From NCBI GenBank assembly GCA_011390385.1, contig JAABSN010000213.1, forward strand, positions 1 through 5,689: a stretch of DNA of 5,689 nucleotides. The letters are read 5' to 3'. This DNA comes from Thioalkalivibrio nitratireducens. Lineage in GTDB: Bacteria > Pseudomonadota > Gammaproteobacteria > Ectothiorhodospirales > Ectothiorhodospiraceae. Of the stretch, positions 5,651-5,689 are shown in pieces. The position numbers were made by a program, and so were the translations under genes. Under the pieces are notes generated by a model, which ran no database searches, was not told the DNA's origin, and was given only the letters and a program-made list of their open reading frames with translations. How positions within the stretch are numbered: the first letter of the stretch is position 1; each line of letters begins with the position of its first letter.

Positions 5651-5689
5651 ATGTTTCGAACCCTGTTCGCGATCGCGTTTCGCCCGTTC
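5651..5689 (+). CDS. Possible start of an unidentified gene (runs off window)
   Basis: An ATG at 5651 opens a frame of 13 codons (MFRTLFAIAFRPF) that reaches the window edge without a stop. GAGAG at 5636-5640 is a modest Shine-Dalgarno candidate 10 nt upstream. The residues are hydrophobic and basic, which would suit a signal or membrane segment or an amphipathic helix. Too short to identify; it could be chance. Confidence 0.25.
   Translation, partial: MFRTLFAIAFRPF

Overview
The window is GC-rich, densely coding DNA, all on the + strand, from a denitrifying or nitrate-respiring proteobacterium, most likely a gammaproteobacterium. Two things point that way: a NarGHI-type nitrate reductase operon whose proteins closely resemble the Escherichia coli ones as remembered, and a neighbouring UbiU-UbiV (O2-independent ubiquinone synthesis) locus. 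A DsrC-family protein and dispersed palindromic repeats are compatible with a sulfur-oxidising lineage, but the genus cannot be fixed from this sequence.

Bases 1-2585 hold the end of a respiratory nitrate reductase operon: the 3' part of narH (Fe-S beta subunit), narJ (NarG chaperone) and narI (cytochrome b gamma subunit). narH and narJ overlap by an ATGA, and narI follows after 5 nt behind a strong Shine-Dalgarno sequence. Bases 2586-2822 are non-coding. They hold a perfect 13-bp hairpin, a second larger interrupted palindrome and one copy of a dispersed repeat.

Bases 2823-3962 hold a two-gene module: a small DsrC/TusE-family protein and a cytoplasmic parvulin-type peptidyl-prolyl isomerase. 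The DsrC-like protein keeps the upstream cysteine (CysB, in KQACRIAG) but has Trp where the penultimate catalytic cysteine (CysA) should be. A parvulin gene next to nar genes fits a NarGHI maturation role. The job of the DsrC-like protein is open.

Bases 3963-4305 are non-coding, with a second direct copy of the dispersed repeat and a near-consensus FNR/Anr box (TTGAC-GTGA-ATCAA) upstream of the ubiU-ubiV locus. ubiU is not intact. It consists of the first ~43 codons joined in frame to the last ~16, so about 265 internal codons, including all four expected Fe-S cysteines, are missing. The ATGA overlap with ubiV is preserved. ubiV itself looks full length with all four Fe-S cysteines. The last 263 bases contain no confident gene; a possible new gene begins at 5651 and runs off the end.

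Functionally, NarGHI oxidises quinol to reduce nitrate, NarJ and probably the parvulin help its assembly, and UbiU-UbiV would supply ubiquinone without oxygen. As written, the ubiU deletion breaks that last supply, unless another ubiU exists or the sequence is misassembled.
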